Shown here one piece after another: positions 53,501-59,580 of a DNA stretch of 59,580 bases; position 1 is the first letter of the stretch, and each line of letters opens with the position of its first letter. The translations under genes were made by a program, and so were the position numbers. The stretch is from Microbacteriaceae bacterium PS02066 (lineage in GTDB: Bacteria > Actinomycetota > Actinomycetes > Actinomycetales > Microbacteriaceae), in the NCBI GenBank assembly GCA_029959545.1, contig JASCPH010000013.1, positions 1 to 59,580 of the forward strand, read 5' to 3'. The notes below the pieces were generated by a model. The model ran no database searches and was not told the origin of the DNA. It saw only the letters and a program-made list of their open reading frames with translations.

Positions 53501-54037
53501 GGATGGGAACCCAAGCATCTTGGTACGAAGGAGACGCTGGACCGCCTTCCCGACGGCGCGGCCGCGCAGAAGGTGCGTTCGGTTCTGCGGGAGATCATTC
53601 AGACGGAAGGCCCCATCCACAAGACGCGCCTGGCGCGCCTTGCGGCGGAGTCGTTTGGTCTGAGCCGCGTTGCCACAGCTCGCGAGGAAGCGATCCTCCG
53701 CTGCCTCGCACCGGAGCACCTGCGCTCCACTGATCAATGGAGCGCGTGGCCAACCGACATCGATCCTCTCGAATGGCGCGATGTCCGCCGAAGCCAGCCC
53801 GGCGACGGGCGGAACCTCGACCACGTACCGCTCCTGGAAATAGCGAACGCCATGGCAGTCGTCGCGGAGCTGGGCGGTGGCATGAACGAGGACGAGCTCA
53901 AACGCCAAGCCCTAGCGCTGTTCGGCGGCAAGCGAATGACGGAGGGCGTTTCGGCGCGTCTGGACGCAAGCCTGCAACGAGCTGTGGAGACTGGGCGGAT
54001 TGCGCGAGACGGGCGCGGGATGTTCCTTGCGGTCTGA
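47561..54037 (+). CDS. 2158-residue HEPN / transglutaminase-like / DUF4011 / SF1 helicase / Vsr-like nuclease protein
   Basis: A very large multidomain protein, probably anti-phage. The N-terminal Swt1-type HEPN domain (1-115) has the RNase motif R-N-x3-H at Arg99-His104 (RNVRNKWAH). A beta-sandwich linker spans about 190-350. A transglutaminase-like region (about 370-460) has Cys416 in GRLGTCLDTT and His442 in LLPGHIFLGYW. DUF4011 starts near 570 (ALLDLSLRNRLINYG). The SF1 helicase has Walker A GPPGTGKS (877-884), DEAS at 1508, GDSKQMPP, QGDERD and NVAITRAR (1752). A Vsr/MTES_1575-like nuclease follows (about 1810-1910, DFRVDISIAD, VLLDGENW). DUF3320 begins near 1970. GAGGAG precedes the ATG. 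Resembles DUF4011-helicase-Vsr (hhe-type) defence genes as I recall them. Confidence 0.88.
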   Translation: MSDFDPRALIERTLTVLSEGLEPDVAARFYELAPSVGDWTDIIAHKDRQAGRAHGRYNPKDLSLLLRAITESFGSIGYAFAGLLTRQAQNCASELRNVRNKWAHNEEFSTAETYRALDCAEILLRALQADEPAARVGELKSMAIAAMAAESGISVASPQSGADTEMNAAAMDDGEASTAHVDAPIFAEPHPTVSGVTVHISVSSIPTLSYAHARNSIAIVDEVTIDYRGEEMRGASVEIEAICRLGSLGDPKVVIVDLDGDRPLTLRNADIVLDPARMRIVEHPTQGVVRVVLRDPAGAVIAHQNAAVEVLASTQWRANPPQLGLEILASFVQPNSPAIAPLLLAASDLLQARTGNPALDGYQQGSRERVDAIVEAIYESMRRRDIRYAEPPASWGLEGQKVRTPAEVLEGRLGTCLDTTVTLAAALEEAGINSTLWLLPGHIFLGYWRDDASLDGPAQLDAAEAINYVGIGQIEVVETTFLTGGVASKPFADARRVHHTTTLAGDASAVLGITDVRQARLARIYPLPSWVAGEAGGVQVVEYAVAPTPEALRYAPSAEAIAGGVPRDVPPRVAQWKNALLDLSLRNRLINYGDKSGYPLAVPQPSLAAFEDMVNSGSTITLVPNDRIPTVDGSRGIRYGQDLPETARAGMLTERKQVFVGVTETTYVPKLRALVYKARTIVEETGANNLYLAFGMLRWTFNDRELRSPLVLIPVTLESGGGGKAFRVSIDEAGESTPNYCLLEKLRLSFGLDIPGLANPVKDDSGIDLSAAFAATRQALAAARLSFTVEDTVDLSILQFAKYRLWKDLDENWAEFAATPLVNHLIRTPTAEFTDPVPAPSDVDLDALSNAVPVPADSSQLEAVAEAEAGRTFVLEGPPGTGKSQTITNLLAHSLANGKRVLFVAEKRAALDVVKARLDAVGLGPFSLDLHDKGARPAAVRAQIRAAVDAVARPDGGALKANRETAATSRASLKRYAQRLHAPNAAGLSLYSARAQLLASAENIEPLAIPSTFVAAASDELFDSLRDILRTLPETADLAHPTPLHPWGFVTASMVDAIDTKAIHAAAREFDDALTDLLARQSDNGPVAHASTPGFLDRWAELANAPRYSLDVIDAVHARNAAGEITALQERLNASAAERPWFASVGPEVLDGDVKAVYAAATAADASGFFGRRKRQRAALAGFGPALRTEARSFPAREVTSLATEIVRTSDEISSLRTALMSLPLSVVAPDWNPYLREGIESARATLAWVVWLGSQLSVEDGSGELRVALRRYYATSFTDPVLAAALTRLATAWRALAAARGLAHSENEGTAVLSTWAGDMPFFEAWRATARARNVATTEPMSLERWVAFQRHLYPLRRFGLSAAHAALLTGAIPADLASLAFDRGVALASIAERADSQAMAAFDVPAHNRTIDRFTSSAAAIRSALPKWIPAEIMAKRRIDPAYEGGMMGELKRQLARQRGGMSVRALFENYGDLITQIAPCVLMSPESAARFFPAKAKMFDVVVFDEASQIRVADAVGAMGRGASVVVVGDSKQMPPSSFAEASSDIDADTSIAAEVVADEESILTECVQARVPRKWLSWHYRSQDEALIAFSNHAYYDSRLSSFPAPWSVSGSADDADHGISFVRVDGYFNRSGRGKELRTNRAEAEAIVHEVAQRFVASPDETPSLGIITFNAQQRALIETLLRETPDPRIAQALDERDGLFVKNLENVQGDERDTILFSVAFSANDRGVIPLNFGPLSRAGGERRLNVAITRARRRVILFASFDPFELRAEETASIGIKHLKGYLELAAAGAESATDSAHRERLIDRHRDEIADELRYRGFAVQTDIGLSDFRVDISIADAAKPEQPLVAVLLDGENWRARRTVADRDGLPIDVLKGLMRWPGVERVWLPEWLQQRDETLARLEKAVGEASAVLHKAKTEAPASVAPAERAPVESYTPEPTLAPESAMLRSNSAPSSSPEPAAAELRHPRLRQYVGWEPKHLGTKETLDRLPDGAAAQKVRSVLREIIQTEGPIHKTRLARLAAESFGLSRVATAREEAILRCLAPEHLRSTDQWSAWPTDIDPLEWRDVRRSQPGDGRNLDHVPLLEIANAMAVVAELGGGMNEDELKRQALALFGGKRMTEGVSARLDASLQRAVETGRIARDGRGMFLAV

Positions 54038-54113
54038 AGCCTGTAGGGCTGGCGAACCGAGCAGCGGGCAGCGTAATCAGATGTTGGATGTCACTCGCTG
54101 GTCGGTCCGCCTC

Positions 54114-54136
54114 CTCTGTTTTGGAGGGGCTGACGG
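54114..54136. repeat. Duplicated tRNA-Gly 3' end (possible att site)
   Basis: CTCTGTTTTGGAGGGGCTGA plus CGG repeats 54274-54296 with one mismatch (T for C). On the minus strand it carries the last 15 bases of the tRNA gene (CCGTCAGCCCCTCCA) and eight flanking bases. This is the usual footprint of tRNA-targeted integration. No integrase gene is in the window. Confidence 0.7.
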
Positions 54137-54140
54137 TCCC

Positions 54141-54225
54141 CAACGCCTCTCCACCCGCTGCGCGGGCCGCGGAGCCTCGGCGTTGTGGACCCAATCGAAT
54201 ACGCGGGCTTCGCCCGCTTTCGATT
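54141..54225. other. Two hairpins between the defence gene and the tRNA
   Basis: Hairpin one pairs CAACGCC (54141) with GGCGTTG (to 54185). Hairpin two pairs AATCGAA plus GCGGGC with GCCCGC plus TTCGATT (54193-54225). The second could terminate the long + strand transcript, although it lacks a T-tract. The 54038-54281 stretch contains no gene. Confidence 0.5.
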
Positions 54226-54244
54226 CTCGGCGGCAAACACAAAA

Positions 54245-54279
54245 ACAGAGAGGGCCCGGACAAGCCGGGCCCTCTCTGT
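54245..54279 (-). terminator. Terminator of the tRNA-Gly gene
   Basis: A perfect 15-bp stem ACAGAGAGGGCCCGG / CCGGGCCCTCTCTGT with loop ACAAG. On the minus strand it is followed by GTTTTTGTG. It lies 3 bp after the tRNA CCA, and may also stop + strand transcripts. Confidence 0.85.
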
Positions 54280-54281
54280 TC

Positions 54282-54355
54282 TGGAGGGGCTGACGGGAAT
54301 CGAACCCGCGCTGTCTGCTTGGGAAGCAGAAGTTCTGCCATTGAACTACAGCCCC
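54282..54355 (-). tRNA. tRNA-Gly (anticodon CCC), CCA encoded
   Basis: On the minus strand: acceptor GGGGCTG pairing with CAGCCCC, D arm GTTC-AATGGCA-GAAC, anticodon arm TCTGC-TTCCCAA-GCAGA giving anticodon CCC, T arm GCGGG-TTCGATT-CCCGT, then discriminator T and encoded CCA. It reads GGG glycine codons. All stems are intact. Its 3' end is repeated at 54114, marking the right boundary of the accessory region. Confidence 0.96.
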
Positions 54356-54393
54356 GGGGGTACGCGGCCAGCATAGCAAAGGGCATTGCTCGC

Positions 54394-54399
54394 TAGGCT
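54394..54399 (+). promoter_or_regulatory. -10 box of a leaderless promoter for dcd
   Basis: TAGGCT six bases before the GTG at 54406. Confidence 0.55.
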
Positions 54400-54405
54400 G
54401 GGCGC

Positions 54406-55011
54406 GTGCTGCTCTCGGATCGCGACATCAAGCAGGAACTCGCCGACGGACGCATCGGGCTGGAGCCCTCCGATCCCCAGATGGTGCAGCCCTCCAGCGT
54501 CGACGTGCGCCTCGACAGGTACTTCCGCCTGTTCGACAACCACAAGTACCCCTTCATCGACCCGGCTGAGGACCAGCCTGAGCTCACCCGGCTGATCGAG
54601 GTGCGCCCCGATGAACCGTTCATCCTGCATCCGGGCGAGTTCGCGCTCGGCGCGACCTTCGAACGCGTCACGCTGCCCGACGACGTTGCCGCCCGCCTCG
54701 AGGGCAAGTCCTCGCTCGGCCGCCTCGGCCTGCTGACCCACTCGACGGCCGGCTTCATCGACCCCGGCTTCACCGGTCATGTGACCCTCGAGCTGTCGAA
54801 CGTCGCGACCCTGCCGATCAAGCTCTGGCCCGGCATGAAGATCGGCCAGCTCTGCTTCTTCCGCCTCAGCTCGCCCGCCGAGAACGCCTACGGCTCCGGT
54901 CCCTACGGTAACCGCTACCAGGGCCAGCGTGGACCCACCGCATCCCGCTCCTCGCGCAACTTCCACGTCACCGACGTGGGCATCACGGATGCGGGAGCCG
55001 CCGGCAGCTGA
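54406..55011 (+). CDS. dcd: dCTP deaminase
   Basis: A 201-residue enzyme that turns dCTP into dUTP (or, in bifunctional actinobacterial forms, to dUMP). Clear motifs are [55 protein letters not shown], and GHVTLELSN with the catalytic glutamate. The C-terminus [17 protein letters not shown] closes over the nucleotide. Bifunctional relatives are common in this phylum; I cannot decide from sequence alone. GTG leaderless start. Core-type codon usage resumes here. Confidence 0.95.
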   Translation: MLLSDRDIKQELADGRIGLEPSDPQMVQPSSVDVRLDRYFRLFDNHKYPFIDPAEDQPELTRLIEVRPDEPFILHPGEFALGATFERVTLPDDVAARLEGKSSLGRLGLLTHSTAGFIDPGFTGHVTLELSNVATLPIKLWPGMKIGQLCFFRLSSPAENAYGSGPYGNRYQGQRGPTASRSSRNFHVTDVGITDAGAAGS

Positions 55012-55017
55012 CCCCGT

Positions 55018-55230
55018 TCAGTCTCGTGCGCGGTCGCGCCCGAGGGTCGCCGCCATCCGCGCGGCCTGACGCAGCGTGAGCTGAGGCAGGTAGCACCGCG
55101 CCTCGAAGGTCTCCGGGGGCGAGGTGATCACGATCTGCGCGACGCTCGTCACCAGCATCACGAGAAGCAACGCGGGCGTGAACGGATGCTGCCGCAACCA
55201 GGCGGCTACCAGCGCGACGCCACCCCGCAT
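55018..55230 (-). CDS. Small one-helix membrane protein, hypothetical
   Basis: A 70-residue reading with one hydrophobic helix (TPALLLVMLVTSVAQIVI, about 18-35) and a basic C-terminus (GRDRARD). It is convergent with dcd and divergent from the histidine kinase gene. Coding status is uncertain: the frame is short but has a signal-anchor pattern and fills an otherwise empty gap. Confidence 0.5.
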   Translation of the reverse strand: MRGGVALVAAWLRQHPFTPALLLVMLVTSVAQIVITSPPETFEARCYLPQLTLRQAARMAATLGRDRARD

Positions 55231-55377
55231 CCTGCTCAGAGGCGATTCCGAGACGGATGCGGGTGGAGCTTGTGGGTATGGCGTCGTTGTCGGAGGAAGA
55301 CCCGCTGCGCGCCACAGTGCGGGTCAGCGCCCTAACCTGGAGCGAGAACGCGACCACGGGGGCGGGGAGACACCACG

Positions 55378-56559
55378 ATGACGGTGCAGGAAGTGATCTC
55401 GGAGTACGACGTGCTAGGCAACCCTCCCGATGCGCTGCGCTCGGTCGTGGAGCTCGCCGCCTTCGTCGCGGAGGTCCCGATGGCGACGATCAACATCATC
55501 ACCGACGACGCGCAGCATCAGCTCGCCGCCGTCGGGTTCGATGCGGCCATCTGCCGCCGCGAAGACTCGATGTGCGCCCTCAACCTGCACCTCGGACAGC
55601 CCATCGCCGTCGAGGACGCGAGTGAGGATCCGCGCTACCGCTCGAACCCGTTCGTGACGGGCGACCTCGGCGCCGTCCGCTTCTACGCGAACCATCCGCT
55701 CGTGCTCGCGGGGGAGACCATCGGCACCCTGTGCGTCTTCGACACCGTGCCGCGCGAGATCGACGAGCACCGCACGGCTCTGCTGGCGGTGCTCGCCGCA
55801 CGGATCGTCGACATCCTCGAACTGGAGCGCCGCACCCGCTACCTCCACACGGTGCTGCAGCGCGCGGAGGAGCTCCGCGACGAGCTGCGCCGGTCGAACG
55901 ACCACCTCTCCGCCTTCGCCGGACAGATCAGCCACGACCTCGCCGGCCCGCTCACCTCCGTCACCATGTCGCTGCACCTGCTGCAGGAGCAGTTCGAGGA
56001 GGAGTTGAAGGTACCGCCGTCCGTGGAGAGCTGGGTCGAGACCGGCATCCGCGGCACCTCCCGGATGCAGGGGATGATCCGCGACATCCTCGCCTTCGCA
56101 CGCCTCGGCGGGGTGCTGAACCTCGTCCCCACCGACCTCGGTGCGCTCGCACAAGACGTGCGTGCCGACCTCGGCGTCGCCGACGACGACCCCCGCATCA
56201 CGATCGGCGAGCTGCCCGTCGTCGTCGGCGATGGCACCCAGTTGCGGGCGGTGCTGCAGAACCTCGTCTCCAACGCCTTGAAGTTCGGCGGCCCCGATCC
56301 TCGGGTCGAGCTGCGCTCGCAGCCCACGCCGGAGGGATGGCGCATCGAGGTGGGCGATCGCGGCCCCGGCATCGACCCCGACGACGTCGATCGCGTCTTC
56401 GATCCCCTCGTCCGCGCGAACACGGAGGTCGAGGGCACCGGAATCGGCCTCTCCACCTGCCGTCGCATCGTGCAGGCTCACGGCGGGTCGATCGGCATCC
56501 AGCCGCGCGAGGGCGGCGGCACGACCGCGTGGTTCGAGCTGCCCGCATCCCGCGACTGA
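55378..56559 (+). CDS. GAF-domain sensor histidine kinase
   Basis: A 393-residue cytosolic kinase with no membrane segment. A GAF domain spans about 15-150 (ATINIITDDAQHQLAAVGFD to LVLAGETIGTLCVFD). The HisKA phosphoacceptor is His186 in AGQISHDLAGPLTSV. The HATPase domain has the N box NLVSNALKFGG, G1 GDRGPGIDPDD and G2 EGTGIGLSTCRRIV. No response regulator is adjacent, so the partner is elsewhere. GGGGAG precedes the ATG. The GAF type resembles those of actinobacterial redox or light sensors; the ligand is unknown. Confidence 0.9.
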   Translation: MTVQEVISEYDVLGNPPDALRSVVELAAFVAEVPMATINIITDDAQHQLAAVGFDAAICRREDSMCALNLHLGQPIAVEDASEDPRYRSNPFVTGDLGAVRFYANHPLVLAGETIGTLCVFDTVPREIDEHRTALLAVLAARIVDILELERRTRYLHTVLQRAEELRDELRRSNDHLSAFAGQISHDLAGPLTSVTMSLHLLQEQFEEELKVPPSVESWVETGIRGTSRMQGMIRDILAFARLGGVLNLVPTDLGALAQDVRADLGVADDDPRITIGELPVVVGDGTQLRAVLQNLVSNALKFGGPDPRVELRSQPTPEGWRIEVGDRGPGIDPDDVDRVFDPLVRANTEVEGTGIGLSTCRRIVQAHGGSIGIQPREGGGTTAWFELPASRD

Positions 56560-56623
56560 CGCGGCCCTTACCCCGCGGTGTCACCCGGCACAAGAGGTGA
56601 GGGGGTGTCTCGCGCCCGTTGTC

Positions 56624-56629
56624 TACGGT
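56624..56629 (+). promoter_or_regulatory. -10 box of a leaderless promoter for the BCCT gene
   Basis: TACGGT six bases before the GTG at 56636. Confidence 0.45.
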
Positions 56630-56635
56630 GAAGTG

Positions 56636-58306
56636 GTGAGCACCGCACCCGAATCGGCCACCGCGTCCGCAGCTTCGCCCAGCAGGGGGATCGCTCGATG
56701 GGTCTTCTGGCCCGCCGCATCCGTGGTGCTCGTCGCCGCGGCGTTCGCGATCGTGTTCCCGGATGCGGCGGAGGTGTTCTTCGGCACCATCCAGACCGGC
56801 ATCGTGAACACCTTCAACTGGTACTACGTGCTGATCGCAGCGTTCTTCGTGGCGTTCGCGCTGTTCATGGGTTTCAGCCGTTTCGGCGACATCAAGCTCG
56901 GCAAGGACACCGACGAGCCGGAGTTCTCGCTCGGCGCGTGGTTCTCGCTGCTGTTCGCGGCGGGGATGGGCATCGGCCTCGTGTTCTACGGGGTCAGCGA
57001 GCCGCTCAGCCACTACGTGGATCCCCGTCCCGGTGTCACAGGGACGCCGGAGCAGCTCGCCCAGAGCGCGCTCACCCAGACCTATCTGCACTGGGGCGTG
57101 CAGGCCTGGGCGATCTACGTCGTCGTCGGACTCGCCCTCGCCTACGCGATCCACCGGCGCGGGCGGCCCATCTCGATCCGCTGGGCGCTGGAGCCCCTGC
57201 TCGGGCGCCGCGTGCGCGGCGGGTGGGGCAACGCCATCGACGCGATCGCGCTGTGCGGCACGATCTTCGGCGTCGCCACCTCGCTCGGACTCGGTGTGCT
57301 GCAGATCGGCTCCGGGCTGCAGGCGGCGGGCCTGCCCGAACCGGACACCCTCATGAACGTGTTGATCATCGGCGGGATCACCGTCTTCGTGCTCTTCTCG
57401 GCGCTGTCCGGCGTCGCCAAGGGCATGAAGTGGCTCTCGAGCGCGAACCTCATCCTCGCCGCGGTGCTGCTCGTGTTCGTGCTGGTCTTCGGGCAGACCG
57501 AGTACCTGCTGCGTGAGTGGGTGCAGTCCATCGGCGCGTACCTGCAGAACTACGTCGGCCTCAGCTTCACCGTCAGTGCCTTCCAGGGCACCGCGGGCGA
57601 GGAGTGGCAGGCGGCGTGGACCTCGTTCTACTGGGGGTGGTGGATCGCCTGGGCACCGTTCGTGGGCGTCTTCATCGCGCGCGTCTGCCGCGGTCGCACG
57701 GTGCGGCAGTTCGTCATGGGCGTGCTGCTGGTGCCCACCCTCGTCGGCATCCTGTGGTTCGCCGTGCTCGGCGGTTCGGGGCTGTACCAGGAGCTGCACA
57801 ACCCCGGCTCGATGCTCACAGACGGCGAGGTCGACCTGCAGGGCGCCCTGTTCCGGCTGTTCGAGTTCCTGCCCGGCACCCCCGTGCTCACGATCGGCGC
57901 GATCGTGCTGATCGCGATCTTCTTCGTGACCTCCGCGGATTCGGGGGCTCTGGTCATGGCGATGCTCGCGACCGGCGGCAACCCCGAGCCGAAGCGGTGG
58001 GTGCGGGTGTTCTTCACCCTCGCCACCGCCGTGCTCGCCATCGCGCTGCTGATCGCCGGCGGCCTCACGGCTCTCCAGTCGGCCGCCATCCTCATCGCGC
58101 TGCCGTTCAGCGTGGTGATGCTGCTCATGTGCTGGGCCACGATCGTCGCCTTCCAGCGCGAGAGACGCGTGTACGACCGCGTTCAGCGCGCGCAGCTGCT
58201 CGAGCAGATCGGCGACCACTACGGCCTCGAGGTCGAACAGGAGAACGAGGGCGGGCTGCGCATGCCCGCGTGGATGCGGCGAGCCCGCACTAACGTGAAG
58301 GAGTGA
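56636..58306 (+). CDS. BCCT-family glycine betaine/choline-type transporter
   Basis: A 556-residue transporter with twelve predicted helices. Signature segments are the GMGIGLVFYGVSEPLSHY glycine-rich helix 3, LHWGVQAWAIYVVVGLALAY, the helix 8 region (FYWGWWIAWAPFVGVFIARV with the conserved tryptophans), and FVTSADSGALVMAMLA. BCCT proteins import betaine, choline, carnitine or ectoine using sodium or proton gradients. The MGIG form of the GxGxG motif is typical of sodium-coupled betaine carriers. C-terminal cytosolic tail (about 520-556) is acidic. GTG start; a GTG at 56633 is adjacent. GTGA overlap with the next gene. Confidence 0.93.
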   Translation: MSTAPESATASAASPSRGIARWVFWPAASVVLVAAAFAIVFPDAAEVFFGTIQTGIVNTFNWYYVLIAAFFVAFALFMGFSRFGDIKLGKDTDEPEFSLGAWFSLLFAAGMGIGLVFYGVSEPLSHYVDPRPGVTGTPEQLAQSALTQTYLHWGVQAWAIYVVVGLALAYAIHRRGRPISIRWALEPLLGRRVRGGWGNAIDAIALCGTIFGVATSLGLGVLQIGSGLQAAGLPEPDTLMNVLIIGGITVFVLFSALSGVAKGMKWLSSANLILAAVLLVFVLVFGQTEYLLREWVQSIGAYLQNYVGLSFTVSAFQGTAGEEWQAAWTSFYWGWWIAWAPFVGVFIARVCRGRTVRQFVMGVLLVPTLVGILWFAVLGGSGLYQELHNPGSMLTDGEVDLQGALFRLFEFLPGTPVLTIGAIVLIAIFFVTSADSGALVMAMLATGGNPEPKRWVRVFFTLATAVLAIALLIAGGLTALQSAAILIALPFSVVMLLMCWATIVAFQRERRVYDRVQRAQLLEQIGDHYGLEVEQENEGGLRMPAWMRRARTNVKE

Positions 58307-58761
58307 CAGAGCTCTCGTACCGCTTCGCCCGTCTCGCGGACGTCCCCGCCGAAACGCTGTACCGGATGATGTGGCTGCGGGTCACGGTCTTCGTGGTCGA
58401 GCAGGCCGCCGCGTACCCGGAGCTCGACGGCCGTGACCTGGAGCCGGATGCGGAGCTGGTCTGGGCCGAGGATGAAGGCGAGGTCGTCGCGACTCTGCGC
58501 CTGTTGCACGATGCCGGCACGGGTCATGCGCGGATCGGTCGCGTGGCGACGGCTCAGGCCGCGCGCGGTCGGGGTGTGGCCGCCGAGCTCATGACCCGCG
58601 CCGTTCTGCGGGCGGGAGAACGCTGGCCCGGCGCGGCGATCGTGCTCGACGCGCAGGAGCACCTCGCGCCCTGGTACGCGCGCTTCGGTTTCGTCGTCGA
58701 CGGCGAGCGCTTCCACGAGGACGGCATCCCCCACGTGCCGATGCGGCGAATCGCCGACTGA
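58303..58761 (+). CDS. GNAT acetyltransferase, ElaA-like
   Basis: A 152-residue acetyltransferase of the ElaA branch. Start region YRMMWLRVTVFVVEQAAAYPELDGRD is characteristic. The acetyl-CoA loop is RVATAQAARGRGVAAELM, and the C-terminal LDAQEHLAPWYARFGFVVDG and FHEDGIPHVPMRR close the family pattern. The target is unknown. GTG start overlapping the BCCT stop, so it is cotranslated with it. Confidence 0.9.
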   Translation: MTELSYRFARLADVPAETLYRMMWLRVTVFVVEQAAAYPELDGRDLEPDAELVWAEDEGEVVATLRLLHDAGTGHARIGRVATAQAARGRGVAAELMTRAVLRAGERWPGAAIVLDAQEHLAPWYARFGFVVDGERFHEDGIPHVPMRRIAD

Positions 58762-58799
58762 GCGGGAATGCGCCGCATCCGTCCGCGTTCTCCCTCCCC

Positions 58800-59435
58800 A
58801 TGACACGCGTCGGAATCATCGGAGCAGGACACATCGGATCGGCCCTCGCGAAGGGCCTCGTCGACCGCGGATACGAGGTGGCGATCGCCAATTCCCGCGG
58901 TCCCGAGACGCTGGCAGATCTCGTGGCGGAGCTCGGTCCGAAGATGCACGCCGCCACGGCAGCGGATGCGGCGGCCTTCGGCGAGTGGGCCGTCGTCACC
59001 GTGCCGCTGAAGGCCATCGACCACCTGCCGGTGGCGGAGCTCACGGGCAAGATCGTCGTCGACACGAACAACTACTACTGGGAGCGGGACGGCCGCATCC
59101 AGGTGCTCGACGACAAGCAGACCACGACGAGCAAGATGCTGCAGGAGCGACTGCCCGCATCCACCGTGGTGAAGGGCTTCAACCACATCATGGCCGCCCA
59201 GATCAACACCGACGGCACCCCCGCCGGAACCGAGAACCGCCGAGCGCTCGCGACGGCGGCCGACACCGACGAGGGCCTCGCCTTCATCACGGCCCTCTAC
59301 GACGAGTTCGGCTACGACACGGTCTCGACCGGCCCGCTGGCCGAGAGCTGGCGCGTCGAGCGCGACCAGCCGGCCTACGTCGTGCGCCAGAACGCCGAGG
59401 AGCTGCGCGCCAACCTGGCACGCGCCACGCGCTGA
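58800..59435 (+). CDS. NADPH-dependent F420 reductase-like oxidoreductase
   Basis: A 211-residue Rossmann-fold protein. The nucleotide loop is VGIIGAGHIGSALAKGLVDRG, followed by VAIANSRGPETLADL, which fits NADP preference. VVTVPLKAIDHLPV and KIVVDTNNYYWERDG are the family landmarks, and VVKGFNHIMAAQ is the substrate-side motif. The family includes F420H2:NADP oxidoreductases, but many members use other partners. It starts 38 bp after the GNAT gene. Confidence 0.88.
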   Translation: MTRVGIIGAGHIGSALAKGLVDRGYEVAIANSRGPETLADLVAELGPKMHAATAADAAAFGEWAVVTVPLKAIDHLPVAELTGKIVVDTNNYYWERDGRIQVLDDKQTTTSKMLQERLPASTVVKGFNHIMAAQINTDGTPAGTENRRALATAADTDEGLAFITALYDEFGYDTVSTGPLAESWRVERDQPAYVVRQNAEELRANLARATR

Positions 59436-59497
59436 CCCGCTTCCCTCATCGGGCCGGGACGCGGCCGCGCCGCATCCGCTACGCGCCGCACCCTCCG

Positions 59498-59564
59498 CGA
59501 GACTGCATTTCACGCACGAGATCACTGGATTTACCCGTGATCTCGTGACCGAAATGCAGTCTCG
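59498..59564 (-). repeat. 67-bp imperfect palindrome, copy 3 (inverted)
   Basis: Same 67-bp element as at 2619 and 2767. Read on the minus strand its centre GGGTAAATCCAGTGATCTCG follows copy 1, so this copy has the opposite orientation. Arms CGAGACTGCAT and ACGAGATCAC are kept. Intergenic, 62 bp after the oxidoreductase gene. Confidence 0.85.
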
Positions 59565-59580
59565 CGGTCTAGGTGGGGGT

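Noticed and set aside
37247..54281. Prophage or integrative element with its own integrase
   Set aside because: No integrase, recombinase, capsid, terminase or replication gene was found; only a tRNA-end duplication and a composition change support past integration.

Overview
The window looks like chromosome of a high-GC actinobacterium of the Microbacteriaceae, most likely Microbacterium. The evidence is the very high GC, the constantly recurring word GGATGCGG/CCGCATCC in most genes, many GTG starts, GTGA/ATGA stop-start overlaps, and at least eleven genes whose start codon lies 6-7 nt after a TANNNT -10 box (leaderless transcripts). The genus is inferred, not proven.

Layout. 1-11.6 kb: housekeeping genes (end of an EamA transporter, DUF1801, shikimate-dehydrogenase-like protein, purB with a low-molecular-weight tyrosine phosphatase, a small helical protein with a GHSQG hydrolase, hisC, then E1-alpha, E1-beta and E2 of a 2-oxoacid dehydrogenase complex without E3). 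12-19 kb: a zinc locus (Zur box, znuA-znuC-znuB, zur, ArsP/DUF318 permease, TIGR03943 partner) followed by a surface protein and an alkyladenine glycosylase. 19-25.4 kb: a giant SCO7613-type membrane protein, then the zinc-free ribosomal protein set rpmB-rpmG-rpsN and a HU gene. 25.5-37.2 kb: a CopD-CtaG fusion, a Pif1-like helicase, DtxR-box-controlled heme oxygenase with DUF2470, a lipoprotein that is a dead beta-lactamase-fold protein, a nucleoside hydrolase opposite a ribokinase, and an aldo-keto reductase.

About 37.25-54.28 kb is an accessory region. It starts next to a truncated surface-protein tail and stops at a tRNA-Gly(CCC) gene whose 3' end is duplicated 160 bp away. The host word GGATGCGG becomes rare. 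It carries a formaldehyde-dehydrogenase/PfpI/monooxygenase stress cassette, a FAD oxidase, a uvrA paralogue with an inverted uvrA scrap beside it, and a four-gene candidate defence operon: a coiled-coil protein with one hydrophobic segment, a DnaQ-exonuclease/BRCT protein, an internally deleted HsdR, and a 2158-residue protein joining HEPN, transglutaminase-like, DUF4011, SF1 helicase, Vsr-like nuclease and DUF3320 regions. This operon is the best candidate for an undescribed system. 54.4-59.4 kb returns to core genes (dcd, GAF histidine kinase, BCCT transporter, GNAT, F420-reductase-like oxidoreductase).

Two dispersed repeat families stand out. Three copies of an exactly 67-bp imperfect palindrome lie at 2.6, 2.8 and 59.5 kb. 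Four copies of a ~92-bp element lie in two inverted pairs at 11.7-12.0 and 30.05-30.4 kb.
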